NCBI GenBank assembly: GCA_018894105.1
Contig: CM032121.1
Coordinates: 21,114,730-21,178,729, forward strand
DNA: 64,000 bases
From: Jacaranda mimosifolia
Lineage: Eukaryota > Streptophyta > Magnoliopsida > Lamiales > Bignoniaceae
Direction: 5' to 3'
The notes under the pieces were generated by a model. It was not told where the DNA came from. It did not search any database and saw nothing but the letters and a program-made list of their open reading frames with translations. The translations under genes were made by a program, and so were the position numbers. How positions within the stretch are numbered: the first letter of the stretch is position 1; the number at the start of each line of letters is the position of its first letter. Positions 52,837-64,000 of the stretch are shown here, one piece after another.

Positions 52837-55102
52837 TGTTGGAATAGTGCCTCGCAAGCCAATTAGATTGGCATTGTAAACTATTTCACTTGTGATACAA
52901 TCTTGATTGAATGATATTTATAATATGGCTATCTTCATCTTATGCTTATATTTACTTTAGTGACATTTAGTTGAAGCCTTTAGATCACATAAGACTATGG
53001 GACTTGGTCACGCACTGGGTGGTGATCATGGAATAAGTCTTACGTGGTTGTGATCTTAAATCTTCCAAGTCATAGAATCTTATGAAACAAGGCTGAGGTC
53101 CAAATAGACTTGCACTAATGATACATAGATCCAAGGAGTTGGATATTGCTCTGTTTCATGAGCAATCCCATATCAGATATAGATGCATGTTAGTAGGTGC
53201 TTGTTTGGGAATAAGGCACTGAAGGCCCGGCCAGAGAATCCACTAGATAGCCAAAGTGGCAAGTCAGTAATGGCAAATCCTCCAGCTTATGCTAGTGCAT
53301 ATAATTAGTCCTTTAACCTGAAGACCTATGGTAACCTTATGTTTAGGCCCTCATGCTTTGACTCCTCCCTGATTACCTAGCGGGTCTTTGGGTAATGATT
53401 GTGCATGAGCTACTTAGACATGGAGGTTTGTCATATCCAAGATGGAATCCAACTTTTCATCTTTGTGAAGGGCGAGTACATCTCATCTGTGTTTTATAAT
53501 AATCGATTCCAATGAGTCTTTGTGCAAGGCAGTATGACAATTTAGAAAAGGAATTTTTCAAAGACAAGGCCATAAAGTGGAATCGAACATTGGGAATAGA
53601 GACAGTATTGAGGCTATTAAGGAGCCGGCAAATATCTTGCCTTAGGCCTCTTTCGGGAGATAGGAGACGGAAGGACCGTATTTGCATAGAACACGTAAAG
53701 ATATGATGGTTCTCCAAAAGCATTCATTTTGGCTAATTAGTTGGGCTCCATGGGCTTGAGGTTGAACATCAACCATGAAGATTGGGTACTTTTTGGTTAC
53801 TAGAGATTAATTGAATTAAGTCAGATGTTTAAAGGAGTTTAAACTAAAAAGAATATTTGATATTCAAAAGTCACAAGGAGTTGTGAGCCATGTCCAATGA
53901 ATGGTAGAACCTATTGGGTCACACACAAAAGCCAATTACATTTTCTAAGTAATGGAGGAACTTTCTAAGTGTTAGAAAATTCGCTCTATGTGGATCAATT
54001 TTGGGCTGACTGAAAGTTGAGGTTAATTTTAGCTTGATTAATTTAATTGTTAAATTAATCAACTAATTTAAAGAGTTAAATTAGACCAATAACTAAGAGT
54101 TACTTATTTGGCGTCACATGACCATCAATAGGTCAACTTAAAGAGTTAAGTTAACAAAATTAAGCTTAAAGAGTTAAGCTAGTTGACTTAAGAGTTAAGT
54201 CAAGGATTAATTAATCAAATTAAATTATTTAATTTAATTAATGAGAAGAATATATTTTGGAGGGAAAATTGAAATGATAGTATCATTTTAGTGTGGCATT
54301 TAATTAACTAGAAATTAGATTTCAAATATAATTGAAATGCACACAAATTCAAATTTGATTTGAATTTTCCAACTAAGCATGCAAGGCATGCATGTTGGCG
54401 GTCCCCCCTCTCTTAAGGAAGGTGTGATGTGACCTTGGCATCATACGATCCTCACTCTATATATAGATATACTCACTTTATATATAGATAAAGAGTGAAG
54501 GCAATGGATCAAGCAATTAGCAAGTGAAGAATTAGATTATTACTTTTCCCTCTATTTTCAAGGTGTTCATTCATGTGTTGAAGATCACCTTCCTCTTCTT
54601 CTCCCTACCCAAAAATCGGCCACTTCCCTCTCAACTCTCCTCTCTTTCTCCAACTACAATTGAGGCGTAGTAGGAATTGGATTGGTGTGGGGATCATTTC
54701 GATAAAGGCAAAACAAATGGGTTGCTAAGCTTTTAGAGATCTACCTATAAGACCACTCTCTTGTTGATTTTATTCCATGGGATCTAAAAGGTTTTTCAAG
54801 CTGAAATTTGAAATTTGTTCCAGAAGCTTCCTCAAGGAGTTGAGCATTTACCGGAATATTTTCAGTATTTTTGGAGAGTTTTGAATTGGCCAAAAATAGC
54901 TTGCTTTTAGCTATATTACCATTTGGCAGATGCTGTTTGAAGAAGGAGTTCTTCAACCTACCTTTGGATTTTGCTTTTTAAAGTAACTCTTCAACCAAAT
55001 ATGAATCCTAAAGCATGTTTTGATCATTTGTTTCTTGAAAGCACTAGTTTATTTAAGCTTTTGAAGTTTTATTATTGGATCCTAGTGCCTTACTTGCTTT
55101 TA
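52837..55102 (+). mobile_element. Solo LTR of copia family D with perfect 5-bp target duplication
   Basis: Starts TGTTGGAATAGTGCC. It ends GGATCCTAGTGCC...CTTTTA, the usual CCTTCA with two C-to-T changes. The target duplication is TGTTT at 52832-52836 and 55103-55107. The 2266-bp LTR is colinear with 55944-58181 and has no interior. It holds the AT-rich block of AAGAGTTAA-type repeats at 54030-54240. Confidence 0.92.
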
Positions 55103-55107
55103 TGTTT

Positions 55108-55943
55108 CGTAGGTGGTCCTGCAACAAATACTTCTTCCTCGTGAGCACTCATAGGGTGTGCATCTCCATGTTGGATATCATCATGGCGAATGAGGATGCT
55201 TTGATTCATGACCTAAATAATTTCTCCTTATTCTTTATTAAGGACATGTCATCTTGTCTTTGCTTAATTTGAAGAATTAGCAAAAATTTTGCAATAGAGT
55301 GTAGATTGAGCATAAGTGCATGGACTTACATGTTATGGTGGTGTTGGACCTTGCTCCCTTTTGTAGTAAAGGTTTAAGTGTTTTGATGATCCTTAGAGCA
55401 CTTATCATTGGAGCAACCTTTATTTCTTTGTCTTTTTAGTCTTTGATGTCATCTAATGTTGGTACATGGTGGTATATTCACGCCCTCCTTTCTCTTACTT
55501 TCTCTCATTGCAGAGGAGCACTTTGCATATAAATTTTTTAGAAGTAATGTCGCAGTTCGTTTTTCATTTATAAAAGGATAAGTGTTAATTGGATATTTTG
55601 CATCGAATTTGACGTTACTAGACTTTACTCCCTTTGATTATGGAAGTTTTCATGATTTCAATCTTTTTATATGCTTACTATTTTGGAACGGTTTTTTGTG
55701 TTTTTATGCTCTTGGTTTCAATTATCATGCGCCGTGGGTGTGTCAAGGCTTGTTTAAGCATTTCCTCTTTTTCTCTTCTTTTTTTCTTTTTCTATTTAGC
55801 TTCTCCTCAAACTCATTTGCGATGAGGAGTTATGAATGAACTTGAATGTGAGCCTCGCTTAGGAGGTCTTACCATAGATTTAACTTTAATGATCTTACTA
55901 TAGTTATTTGATGTGATGAATCGATGTTATTGTGAGCTTCATT
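55108..55943. other. Unassigned segment, right half of the host sequence of the solo LTR
   Basis: Continues 52269-52831 across the target duplication. It contains ATGGCGAATGAGGATGC (55185) opening a short frame (MANEDALIHDLNNFS) and T-rich hydrophobic frames (55582-55839, 55634-55825) that look like chance. A CTCATTGCAG at about 55505-55514 could be a splice acceptor. No recognisable protein. Confidence 0.5.
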
Positions 55944-58181
55944 TGTTAAAACAGTACCCCGCAACCCAATTAGATTAGCCTTGTAAATTATTTCCTTGTA
56001 AGATAATCTTGATTGAATGATATTCATTATATGACCGTCTTCATCTTATGCTCACTATTTATTCACTCGCATTTAGATGAAGCCTTTAGATCATACAAGA
56101 CTACGGGACTTGATCACACATTGGATGGTGATCGTAGAATAAGTCTTACACGATCGTGATCTTAAATCTTCCAAGTCATAGGATCTTACGAGACAGGGCA
56201 TGTAAGATCTGGATAGACTTACACAAATGATTCATAAATTCAAGGGTTCGATGTTGCTTTGTTCCATGAGCAATCCCATATGAGATATAGGTGCATGTTA
56301 GTGGGTGCTAGTTAGAGAATAAGGCACTGAAGACCCACCTAGAGAATCCACTAGATAGCTGAAGTGGCTAGTCGGTACGGTAAGTTCTCCAGCTTACGCT
56401 AGTACATATTATTAGTTCTATGACCTGAGGATCCATGGTAGCATTATGTTTGGTCCTTACGCTTTGACTCTTCCTTGGTTACTTAGTAGGCTGCTCAGGT
56501 TGAGATTGGGCATGAGCTACTAGACATGGAGGTTTGTGAGATCCAAGATGAAATTTGACTCCTCGCTTTTGTGAAGGGTTAGTGCATCTCCTATGTGTTC
56601 TATAATGATCGATTTCAAGAAATCCTTGCGCAATATGATGTGACAATTTGGAAAGGTATTTCCAAAGATGAGGTCACTAAGGGAATTGAATATTGAGACT
56701 AGAAACATAGTATCGAGGTTATTAGGGATCTAACTAATATGTTGCCGTAAGCCTCTTTAATAGAGATAGGAGACGAAAGGATCGTATTTGCATGGTACGC
56801 GTAATGCTAAAATGGTTCTCCAAGAGCATTCATTTTAGCCAATTAGTTGGGCTCCATGAGCTTGGACATTAACCATGTAGATTGGGTACTCTTCAATTAA
56901 TGAGATTAATTGAATTGAGTCGCTTAGTTTAAAGGAATTTAAACTAATGTGAATATTTAATATTCCATAAGTCACAGAAAGTTATGATCCCATGTCCAAT
57001 TAACGGAAGAAGCTAATGGGTCACACATAAAAGCTAAATTGAATGACCTATTAAAGGAATGAGAATTTTCTAAGTGTTGGAAAATTCATCTTGACCGGTT
57101 TTGAAGGAAGTGAAAATTGGAGTCATTTTCGGCTTAATCAATTTAAGAGTTAAATTAGTCAATTTAATTTAAGAGTTAAATTAAGATCAATTAATTAAGA
57201 GTTAATTAATTGATGCCACATGACTATCAATTGGTCAAATTAATTTAAGAGTTAAATTAATTTTGACTAGCTTAAAGAGTTAAGCATTTTGACTTAAAAG
57301 TTAAGTCAAAGGATTATAAATTAAATTAAAATATTTAATTTAATTAAAAATAGAGAGTTTATTTTGGATAATATTACCAAATTAAGGATTCATTTAATAT
57401 GGAATTAGAATTCATTTGGAAGATATTTCATTAGATGAAATGCAAATTCCAAATGATATTCAAATTCACATTAACAATAATTGTTAGTGGCTACCTTGGC
57501 ATGGACATGTGGCATTCCCTCTTTGAGAATGGTGTGTGACCACACACCTTCCTCCTCCTATGTATAGATATAGGAGGGGGTGGCCAGAAGCTAGCAATTG
57601 TGCAAGGTGTGCATTATTTTCCCAACAACTTTGTTAATAGGCCTCTAATAGTTAGAATCTCCCCAAATCTCTCCAACGTCCGTCATCCTCCCCATCCGTA
57701 CTTGGCCTTATTTCCTTTATTTCTCTACAATTATATTTAGCCATTTTGTAGAAAAAAGTTCCATCTATTTAGTGTGTGGACTATATCGTTAGAGGCAATA
57801 CGTTTGGGTTGCTATTGCTCTTGTTGAAGTGGTTTCTGGCAGCCGCTTGCGTTGAGTTCTGGGTAGACTTATTTAGCTCTAATTGAGCCCACATTTTGAC
57901 TGTAGCATCTTCAAGGTGTTGAGGGAGTGTAGTAATTTTCAGCTCAAAAGGAGGAGTTTAACTTGGGGAAATCGGTTGGTGTTCCTGCTGCGCCAAGTGA
58001 GGAGACAACTTCAAGAGTTGAAGGGTGTTTTCTCTTGCTCCGTGATTTTTTATTTCATCAAGGTATTTCCCTCTCTAAATCTGAGTCTTCTACATGTCTA
58101 GATCCTTGTGGATCTGTGTGGGCTAGTTTTTATTCAATTTTTTTTGAAAATATTTGGATCCTAGTGCCACGCATACCTTCA
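55944..58181 (+). mobile_element. Ty1/copia 5' LTR (family D)
   Basis: Starts TGTTAAAACAGTACC and ends GCATACCTTCA at 58181, directly followed by AG and a perfect primer site, so this is a 5' LTR and not a solo copy. It is colinear with 52837-55102. It contains the AAGAGTTAA-rich block (57140-57350) and the GGATCCTAGTGCC end block. The TATA-like TATGTATAGATATAGGAGG (57559) recurs in the other copies near their 3' ends and could be promoter sequence. Confidence 0.9.
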
Positions 58182-58183
58182 AG

Positions 58184-58196
58184 TGGTATCAGAGCC
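58184..58196 (+). other. Primer-binding site of copia element D
   Basis: TGGTATCAGAGCC two bases after the LTR end, the usual initiator tRNA-Met site of plant copia elements. Confidence 0.93.
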
Positions 58197-58909
58197 TTAT
58201 TCATGCATGGATTTGGATTTTTCTTGGATGATTAGTTCTTGTGAAGAATTGATCACTATCACTATGTAATCAATCCATATGATGGATTGGAGTGTATAAA
58301 TTATCTTGTTTGTGGCTCCTTGATTAATAGATTAAATCTTGTTATTATGTGCTTTAAGTGTTAAATAATGTGATGAGTATCTTTTAATTCATTTTGCCTA
58401 ATGTTGAATATTGGTTTGGTATTGTTGGGTGTTATATGTCAATATAGCATCTTGTGAATGGCCTTAAGTTCTTTTGGTCATTTTTGGGTCCAATAAGATT
58501 GGATATAATTGGAGATTTTTGAAGAATATGATTCTTGCTTAAACTTTTTTTTCAAGCATCATTGAGAACTTGATATTTTAGTTTTTAAAAAGTGTTTTAA
58601 TTTGAAATTTTCATCTATGTTGTGTGTTTTGATGTTTACAAGTTGTTCTAAAATTCTTGGTGCACAAAAAGTGAGCCAAAAATGGCTTGACTTGCTCATG
58701 ACCCCAAAAATAGAGAAGCTGCTGGCACTTGGCAACACACAGAAGGGTAGTGGCCGAGAGCTTCTGCCCAGCAGTGTGTAAACCTCGGCCAACAGCGCTC
58801 GGTTGGGTTTGGGATGAGTTTGAGCTTTTATTTTAGTTCCTTTAGTGACCAAACTTATTTTGAAACACACATAATGGATGCACAGGTGCTGTGTAAGGTC
58901 TCAAAAATG
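58197..58909 (+). mobile_element. Leader of the copia element, cut by an Athila/Tat-like insertion
   Basis: 713 bp after the primer site, with no copia gag start recognised. The sequence then changes to the LTR of another element at 58910. The remaining copia interior, if it exists, would lie to the right of the window. Confidence 0.65.
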
Positions 58910-60198
58910 TGATGGACACTTTTGATTGCTTTAAAACTTGTTAAAGTTGATTTCCACTTGTGGCATAGATATTATTAAGTTGCATTTTTTGTGTTTTTAT
59001 TCGTATAATTTCCCTTTGTGATTGATAGTAAAAATGCTTAATTGTTAGGTTTTAACTTTCTTTTTATGTTTTGTGAAGCAAAATTGAAGATTCAAGCTAA
59101 ATGCAGTTGGAAATCAAGTTTTTGACGTGCTTGGAGCAAAGATCGCATTCCCAAGGAGACGACAAATGGAAGAATGAAATAATTCAAGTGCGGACATGTT
59201 TTGCAATTATATATTCCTGGAATATTTTAATTTTATCTCTTTAATTAAGATAATTTTAGTTTTCGTATTCTAGTAGGACTCTTATTAGTTTCCCAGTTGC
59301 ATTTGGAGTAGTAGGCTATTTATGGGGAACTTGGTTTCTTTCATAATGGAGTTTTTCATTTTTTTGTTTAGCATATTTTTAGTTTCTGCATTTTCTTCTT
59401 CCCATGAGTTGCTAAATTCTTCTTCTAGCTTAAGGAATTATCAAAGTTTTGGTTCTTCAGTATTTGTGAGATCTAATTGATTTAAGTTGTTTTCCTTATT
59501 CCTTGAGTATTTTTTTATCTTCCGTTTTCATTACAATTATTAAAGTTCAATGAATTTGGGCCCCAAATTTGATAGCTTAGAATAATTGTCCTGTTAATTA
59601 GAACATTAAATCCGTAATTGTTTAATTATTCTAACATTTGTGGCAAATAACATTGTTATGTGTGGTGACCACATGCATGATTTATGTTATGTGGATAAAT
59701 AATCTAGTCTAAATGAACCCCGCTTGTGTGTGTTTGTTGACTAGGGCTGGGTCACTCTAGTTTTTAGTGTTGTTGATAAATTAAATCCTAGGAATGCTTC
59801 TTTAGGGTTGTTTATTGGCATGGTAAACAACTAACGAGCTTTTCTTAGTTATCAAAATATTAAGGAGAGATTGGTTATTAAGGCGTCTGAGTAAACTACA
59901 ACCAGTTTATTCAAGAAAAAAGTAATTAATCTTTGCAACAATGATTAGATATGTGAACCAAACTGAGATTTTACTTTAGGCTAGATCGCATTCTTATTGA
60001 TTTCTTATTTTGTTTGTGATTTATTTTACTTTTAAGATTCTAGTTTTCATTTTTATAAAAATTCCCATTCTATTTTATTTTATTTAGTAAACTTAAAGGA
60101 AACAAAAATTTACCAGCCCCTATGGAATACGACCCTACTCCCACTGATTACAAATCATATTTCTATAGTTGAATATTTTTTTTATTCGACACCCATCA
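58910..60198 (+). mobile_element. 5' LTR of an Athila/Tat-like Ty3/gypsy element
   Basis: Begins TGATGG (58910) and ends CCCATCA (60198), inverted terminal sequences, and is followed two bases later by a tRNA-Asp-like primer site. 1289 bp. The ACTAGGGCTGGGTCACTCTA-type and TATGGAATACGACCCTACTC-type blocks near 59742 and 60120 are typical of this lineage from general knowledge. No coding sequence. Confidence 0.85.
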
Positions 60199-60202
60199 AA
60201 TT

Positions 60203-60221
60203 TTGCCGCCGTTGCCGGGGA
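60203..60221 (+). other. Primer-binding site, Athila/Tat-like element
   Basis: TTGCCGCCGTTGCCGGGGA, close to TGGCGCCGTTGCCGGGGA, the site used by Athila/Tat-type elements (complementary to the 3' end of tRNA-Asp). Confidence 0.85.
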
Positions 60222-60281
60222 CTGGTGTCAAACAATTTTGTTTCTTTTAATACCCCATTTTTCTAGTACAGGTGAATTTCA

Positions 60282-61560
60282 ATGGCTGGTGAAAGAACTT
60301 TAAGGGAGTTAGCTAAACCGAATTTGGCTCAACAACTGCTTTGCATTAAATATCCATAGTTGGAAACACCTTTTGAGTTAAAATCTGGGTTGATCCATCT
60401 ACTACCCATTTTCCACGGCTTGGAGAATAAAGATCCCCATAAGCATTTAAAGGCACTTCAAATTGTGTGCTCGACTATGAAACCCCAACGAGTATCTGAG
60501 GAGCAAGTGAAGTTGCAATCTTTTCCTTTTTCCATTGCACATAAACCTAAGGATTGGTTGTTTTACATACCTCTTGGTTCTATCACTACACGAGCTGACA
60601 TGACAAGATTACTTCTTGAGAAATTTTTCCCTACTTCACGCGCTACTAGCAATAGAAAAGAGATCAGCGAGATAAGAGAAAGAGATACGAAAAATCTTCG
60701 TGAATATTGGGAAAGGTTTAAACAACTTTGTCCAAGCTGCCCCCAACATGGTATCACTGAGCGACTCCCCAATCAGTACTTTTATAAAGGACTTTTACTG
60801 ATGGAGAGGAGGATGATGGATGCAGCAAATCAAGGAGCCACAGTAAACAAAACTCCAGGCGAAGCTAGAGAATTAATTTTTATAATAGTTGCCAACTCCC
60901 AATAATTTGGATACTCTTGGGACCCTCCTAGAAGGATCAATGAGGTAAGTAACTCATCCCTTGAGCGTCAAATTTCTACTTTAACTTCTCTTGTTCAACA
61001 ATTGGTTGTAGGAAACACATAGCAAATTAAGTCTTGCAGGATTTGTGCTAATATTGGTCATCTTACGGATATGTGTCCTATGCTCCAAGAGAATCCTGCG
61101 AACAAACCAATGCAGTAGGAGGATTCCCCAGACCACAGCAAAGAAAGTACAATCCCTACTTGAACACCTACGACCCAGGATGGAGGGATCATCCGAATTT
61201 CAGTTACGGAGGGAGATTGCAAAACTACCAATAATTCCAACAAAAGCTGCCCCCTCCGCAGCAACCATCATCTTCAAACACAGGTATGTCTCTCGAAGAG
61301 ATTGTTAAATCCCTTGCAGCTAACACTCAACAATTTCAACAGGAAAAACGAGAAGGCATTCAGAACTTGGAGAATCAGATGAGTTAGTTAGCCACCTCAA
61401 TGAGCAGGATAGAATCCCAAGGGAGGCTACCCTCTCAAACAGTCATCAATCCCAAGCAGAATGTTAGCGCGATTACGCTGAGGAATGGTAAGGAGCTGAA
61501 GGAACCAGGCAAGAAGATATGAGAAAATACTATTATGGAAAAAGCAGAGAGAAAGATTGT
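60282..61560 (+). pseudogene. gag with zinc knuckle, Athila/Tat-like element
   Basis: ATG 60282 gives MAGERTLRELAKPNLAQQLL, a stop at 60357, then 181 open residues: ETPFELKSGLIHLLPIFHGL, DPHKHLKALQIVCSTM, FPFSIAHKPKDWLFYIPLGS, FFPTSRATSNRKEISEIRER, LREYWERFKQLCPSCPQHGI. This is the capsid of the Athila/Tat group. After a TAA (60903) come CRICANIGHLTDMC (CX2CX4HX4C, 61035-61076), then in shifted frame NPYLNTYDPGWRDHPNFSYG and SAITLRNGKEL. Long open capsid, but at least four stops and a frameshift overall. Confidence 0.9.
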
Positions 61561-61639
61561 CATGCCTCAAGATTCTGTTGAATATTCACATGAAACCGAC
61601 GGTAAGGTGACAAGCTCATTGGTTATACACCATCTCTTT

Positions 61640-62195
61640 CCTAAATGGTTCGTTAATTTAAAATGCATGAAGAGGAAAAAGGGATTTTTGAAACTTTTCG
61701 CAAGGTCTAGGTAAATATCCTACTACTTGATGCAATCAAGCAAATAACTCGGTATGCTAAATTTCTCAAGGAATTGTGCACAAATAAAAGAAAATTAAAG
61801 GATAATGAAAGAGTAAGTGTGGGGGAAATATCTCAGCAGTGATACAAAGGAAATTGCCCCCCAAATGCAAGGACCCAGGTATGTTTACTATCCCTTGCAA
61901 GATTGGCAAAGTTAAAATTGAAAAGGCTATGTTCGTTCTTGCTGCTTCAATTAATATCATGCCTCTTTACATCTGCTCTTCATTCAATGTTGGTCCTTTG
62001 AAAGAAACAGGAATAGTTCTTCAACTTGCTAAGAGGTCTGTTGTATATCCCGATGGAGTCCTAGAGGATGTGTTAGTACAAGTTAGCGAATTGATTTTTC
62101 CTGCTAATTTTTATGTAGTTAATATGTCTCAAAATAACTCTCCTAATTCATCACAAATACTGTTGGGAAGACCTTTCCTTAGAACCTCTAGATGA
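61640..62195 (+). pseudogene. Aspartic protease region, Athila/Tat-like element
   Basis: A conserved lead-in (VNILLLDAIKQITRYAKFLK, ELCTNKRKLKDNERVSVGE) is followed by an open frame: RKLPPKCKDPGMFTIPCKIG, FVLAASINIMPLYICSSFNV, LQLAKRSVVYPDGVLEDVLV, NSSQILLGRPFLRTS. The family motif D-L/S-G-A-S reads V-L-A-A-S here, so the catalytic Asp is missing. The ILLGRPFL end block is intact. A stop follows at 62193 and no RT comes after. Confidence 0.87.
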
Positions 62196-62450
62196 AAATT
62201 GATGTGCATGATGGTACACTCACTATGAGTTTGATGGTAATAAGATTAAATTCAATATTTATGACGCCATGAAATATTCTAGTGAGGAGTCTTATGTTTT
62301 TGTTGTCAACATGAAACCTTGAATTTGAATGATGATAATTTTGTGACGTGAGGAATAGCTACGTCAAGCCAAAGATGTTAAAGAGATGTGCTTTTTGGGA
62401 GGCAACCCAAGCTTTCAATTTGTTGTTTATATTTTTAAAAAAAAAATCTT
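62196..62450 (+). mobile_element. Post-pol junction of the Athila/Tat-like element (RT, RNase H and integrase missing)
   Basis: About 130 bp after the protease the sequence reads TACGTCAAGCC...TTGGGAGGCAACCCAAGC (62351-62412), a block normally found just after integrase in this group. The 3-4 kb of RT, RNase H and integrase expected in between are not there. This is a gag-protease derivative. Confidence 0.72.
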
Positions 62451-62515
62451 TAATTGGCTTTATTTTTCTCTAATGCAGGAGACGTTTTAAATTGGCCTGT
62501 GAGTGTAGTTATTTG

Positions 62516-62706
62516 GCAGAAAAGCTCTTCAAGCTACTCGTGCCCACGCTTTGTTCAAAGACTTCTTCTGGCATGTTGGAATTACTTCAAACAGAAAAGC
62601 ACTTCAATCTACTTGTGCTCAGGCCTTGTTCAAAGACCTCTTCTGGCACCAATAGAATTATTTGACAGAAGTACTCTAATATCTATCCATGCCCACGCTT
62701 TGTTTT
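62516..62706. repeat. ~75-bp tandem repeat (2.5 units)
   Basis: Units start CAGAAAAGCTCTTCAAGCTA (62517), CAGAAAAGCACTTCAATCTA (62592) and CAGAAGTACTCTAATATCTA (62666), each followed by a GCCCACGCTTTGTTCAAAGA-type block. Confidence 0.9.
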
Positions 62707-64000
62707 CCCACCTCTCGCTCCACCATCACCACATTCGACCACCCTCAACCGCCACCAACATCTCCAACTTACCGTCACCATCTCCACCTCTAACCTTTCT
62801 TGTCGATAGCCATTTGTATCCACCGAAGCTACCCCTTTCCCACCCTCAAATCACCACTTCCGCCATCAACTGCCGCTGCTAATTTCACACTCCCACTACC
62901 ACCCAGTCCTTAAAGCCATGCGGGCCTCGTCTCCTCAGGAGAGTCCCTCTTCTACCTTTCTTATGCATTTACATTCTTATTTTGAAACATTGCGGCCAAT
63001 GTTTAGCTTAAGTGTGGGGGAGGATATTTTGGATTCATTTTGCTTCAAACATGCATGAAATGGCTCTTTATTCTTCTTATTTGCTTTCAAAGTGTGCTTT
63101 AGTTCTTGATTTGTTAATTCCTCTCGTTCACCTTTTGCCTCTTTTCGATGCTTGTCCCTAAGGTAACATTTAAATAATTAGGTTGAATTAAGACACATTG
63201 TAAGAATGGTGTGAGTAGTTCAGTTCTTATTTATTGCACTTTGACTTGTTACCTTGTTGGTTGATTTAGATGAAAAATGTATGAGGGAATTAATGTATAT
63301 CACCCTAATAATTGTCATCCATAGCGGGTTGACTTTTCTAGAGCTTGCCTTGATGAACATATTTGGGTTAAATTGTTAAGTTGAATGTACTAAGACAATG
63401 ATGGTGATTGGGTTTGACCATTTAACTTCTCTTTTTTTATAAAAAAAATAGGGGCCTGATTACTCCGCTAATCACTAAAATTAAGTGATTATGAGTAAGG
63501 ATAATAACCATCTAGGTTTGTGACTAGCTGAGTAACCGGGCGCATTCATCACTAATGTCTGTATTTGCGTAAAAAGGTCGGATGACATTCTAAAAAAATT
63601 GTGGCTGACTGAGTGACTGGGTGCATCATCCATCAATGTTTGTATTTGCATAAAAATGTTGGTCCACGCACTGAATTAAGTGCCTAAAAAAATAAGAAAA
63701 AGAAGAGATCAAATAAGGTTTTTCCCTTTCATCTTTTATGTTTTCTTACATTCGACTTGCTATTCTTCCATAAATATGTGATATCGTTGCATGTTTTTTA
63801 TAGTTGTCCTTCTAGTCTTGACTTGAAATAAACTTAATGAAGAAGTGATAGATCCCTTTTACATTTCAAGTTTGAAGAGATTGCCAGGGTGGAAGGTTAT
63901 TTGTGTGATTTATAAAGGTTCTTTCTATGAAGTGCATGTTCTTACTTGTGTCTTGATTTAGCCCCCCAAAATGTTATAATTGAATTGTTTGGGGACAAGT
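62707..64000 (+). mobile_element. 3' non-coding region of the Athila/Tat-like element
   Basis: A C-rich CACC-repetitive stretch (62710-62900) is followed by AAGTGTGGGGGAGG (63010-63023), a polypurine-like run typical of the group. AT-rich sequence then follows, ending in TTTGGGGACAAGT at the window edge. The 3' LTR is not reached. A 142-codon frame at 62454-62882 crosses the tandem repeat and the CACC run and is not treated as a gene. Confidence 0.7.
63519..63665. repeat. 80-bp direct repeat, two units
   Basis: TGAGTAACCGGGCGCATTCA...TGTATTTGCGTAAAAAGG is repeated as TGAGTGACTGGGTGCATCAT...TGTATTTGCATAAAAATG 80 bp later. Confidence 0.88.

Noticed and set aside
53457..53723. Independent cellular gene on the - strand
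   Set aside because: It is the same antisense frame found in all copia family D LTR copies and lies inside a solo LTR bounded by a target duplication.
55582..55839. Overlapping hydrophobic ORFs at 55582-55839 and 55634-55825
   Set aside because: T-rich sequence gives Phe/Leu/Ser-rich frames by chance. No ATG context, partner exon or homologous copy in the window.
62454..62882. 142-codon ORF in the 3' region of the Athila/Tat-like element
   Set aside because: It crosses the 75-bp tandem repeat and a CACC-rich low-complexity stretch, and the start is not a convincing ATG. Repeat composition explains its openness.

Overview
The window looks like nuclear, heterochromatin-like DNA of a flowering plant. 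It is AT-rich. Almost all coding signal is decayed LTR-retrotransposon polyprotein, with initiator-Met-tRNA primer sites (TGGTATCAGAGCC) and plant-style short AT-rich introns. I see no bacterial gene organisation, no rRNA or tRNA gene and no CRISPR array. The species cannot be told from the sequence.

The oldest layer is a head-to-tail array with a period of about 2.21-2.24 kb. It is uninterrupted from 24417 to 33843, and displaced pieces lie at 13950-14700 and about 52024-52268. Each repeat carries what looks like one small two-exon gene: exon 1 with a conserved YCN..HNFH core, an intron of about 98-99 bp, and exon 2 with a conserved REIDD...FSC core. One copy (30234-30580) reads open from ATG to stop across GT-AG splice sites. 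The others are broken in different ways. I do not recognise the family.

Three large Ty3/gypsy complexes sit in this array. They are Tekay/Del-like chromoviruses with long LTRs of 2.0-3.4 kb starting TGTAACACC or a close variant. Complex A (1-13949) contains a + strand element with a badly deleted interior, flanked by LTR pieces in the opposite orientation. Complex B (14701-24399) has outer LTR ends on the + strand and a near-perfect 5-bp target duplication, but its interior and inner LTR pieces are on the - strand, which points to inversion after insertion. Complex C (33844-52023) is a tandem LTR-interior-LTR-interior-partial LTR chain on the + strand. All three families carry remnants of an extra, acidic, coiled-coil ORF between the primer site and gag.

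A younger layer is a Ty1/copia family (LTR about 2.2-2.3 kb, TGTT...TTCA): a truncated - copy at 839-3300, a solo LTR inside the gag of complex C (47056-49337), a solo LTR with a perfect TGTTT duplication (52837-55102), and a + strand 5' LTR with primer site (55944-58196). The last is interrupted from 58910 to the window end by an Athila/Tat-like Ty3/gypsy element with LTR, tRNA-Asp-like primer site, gag, zinc knuckle and protease remnants. Its RT, RNase H and integrase appear to be missing.

About 1.4 kb (52269-52836 plus 55108-55943) is unassigned and contains a cluster of perfect hairpins. No intact retrotransposon polyprotein remains. Many in-frame stops are TAG or TAA at glutamine positions, as expected from C-to-T decay of methylated DNA.
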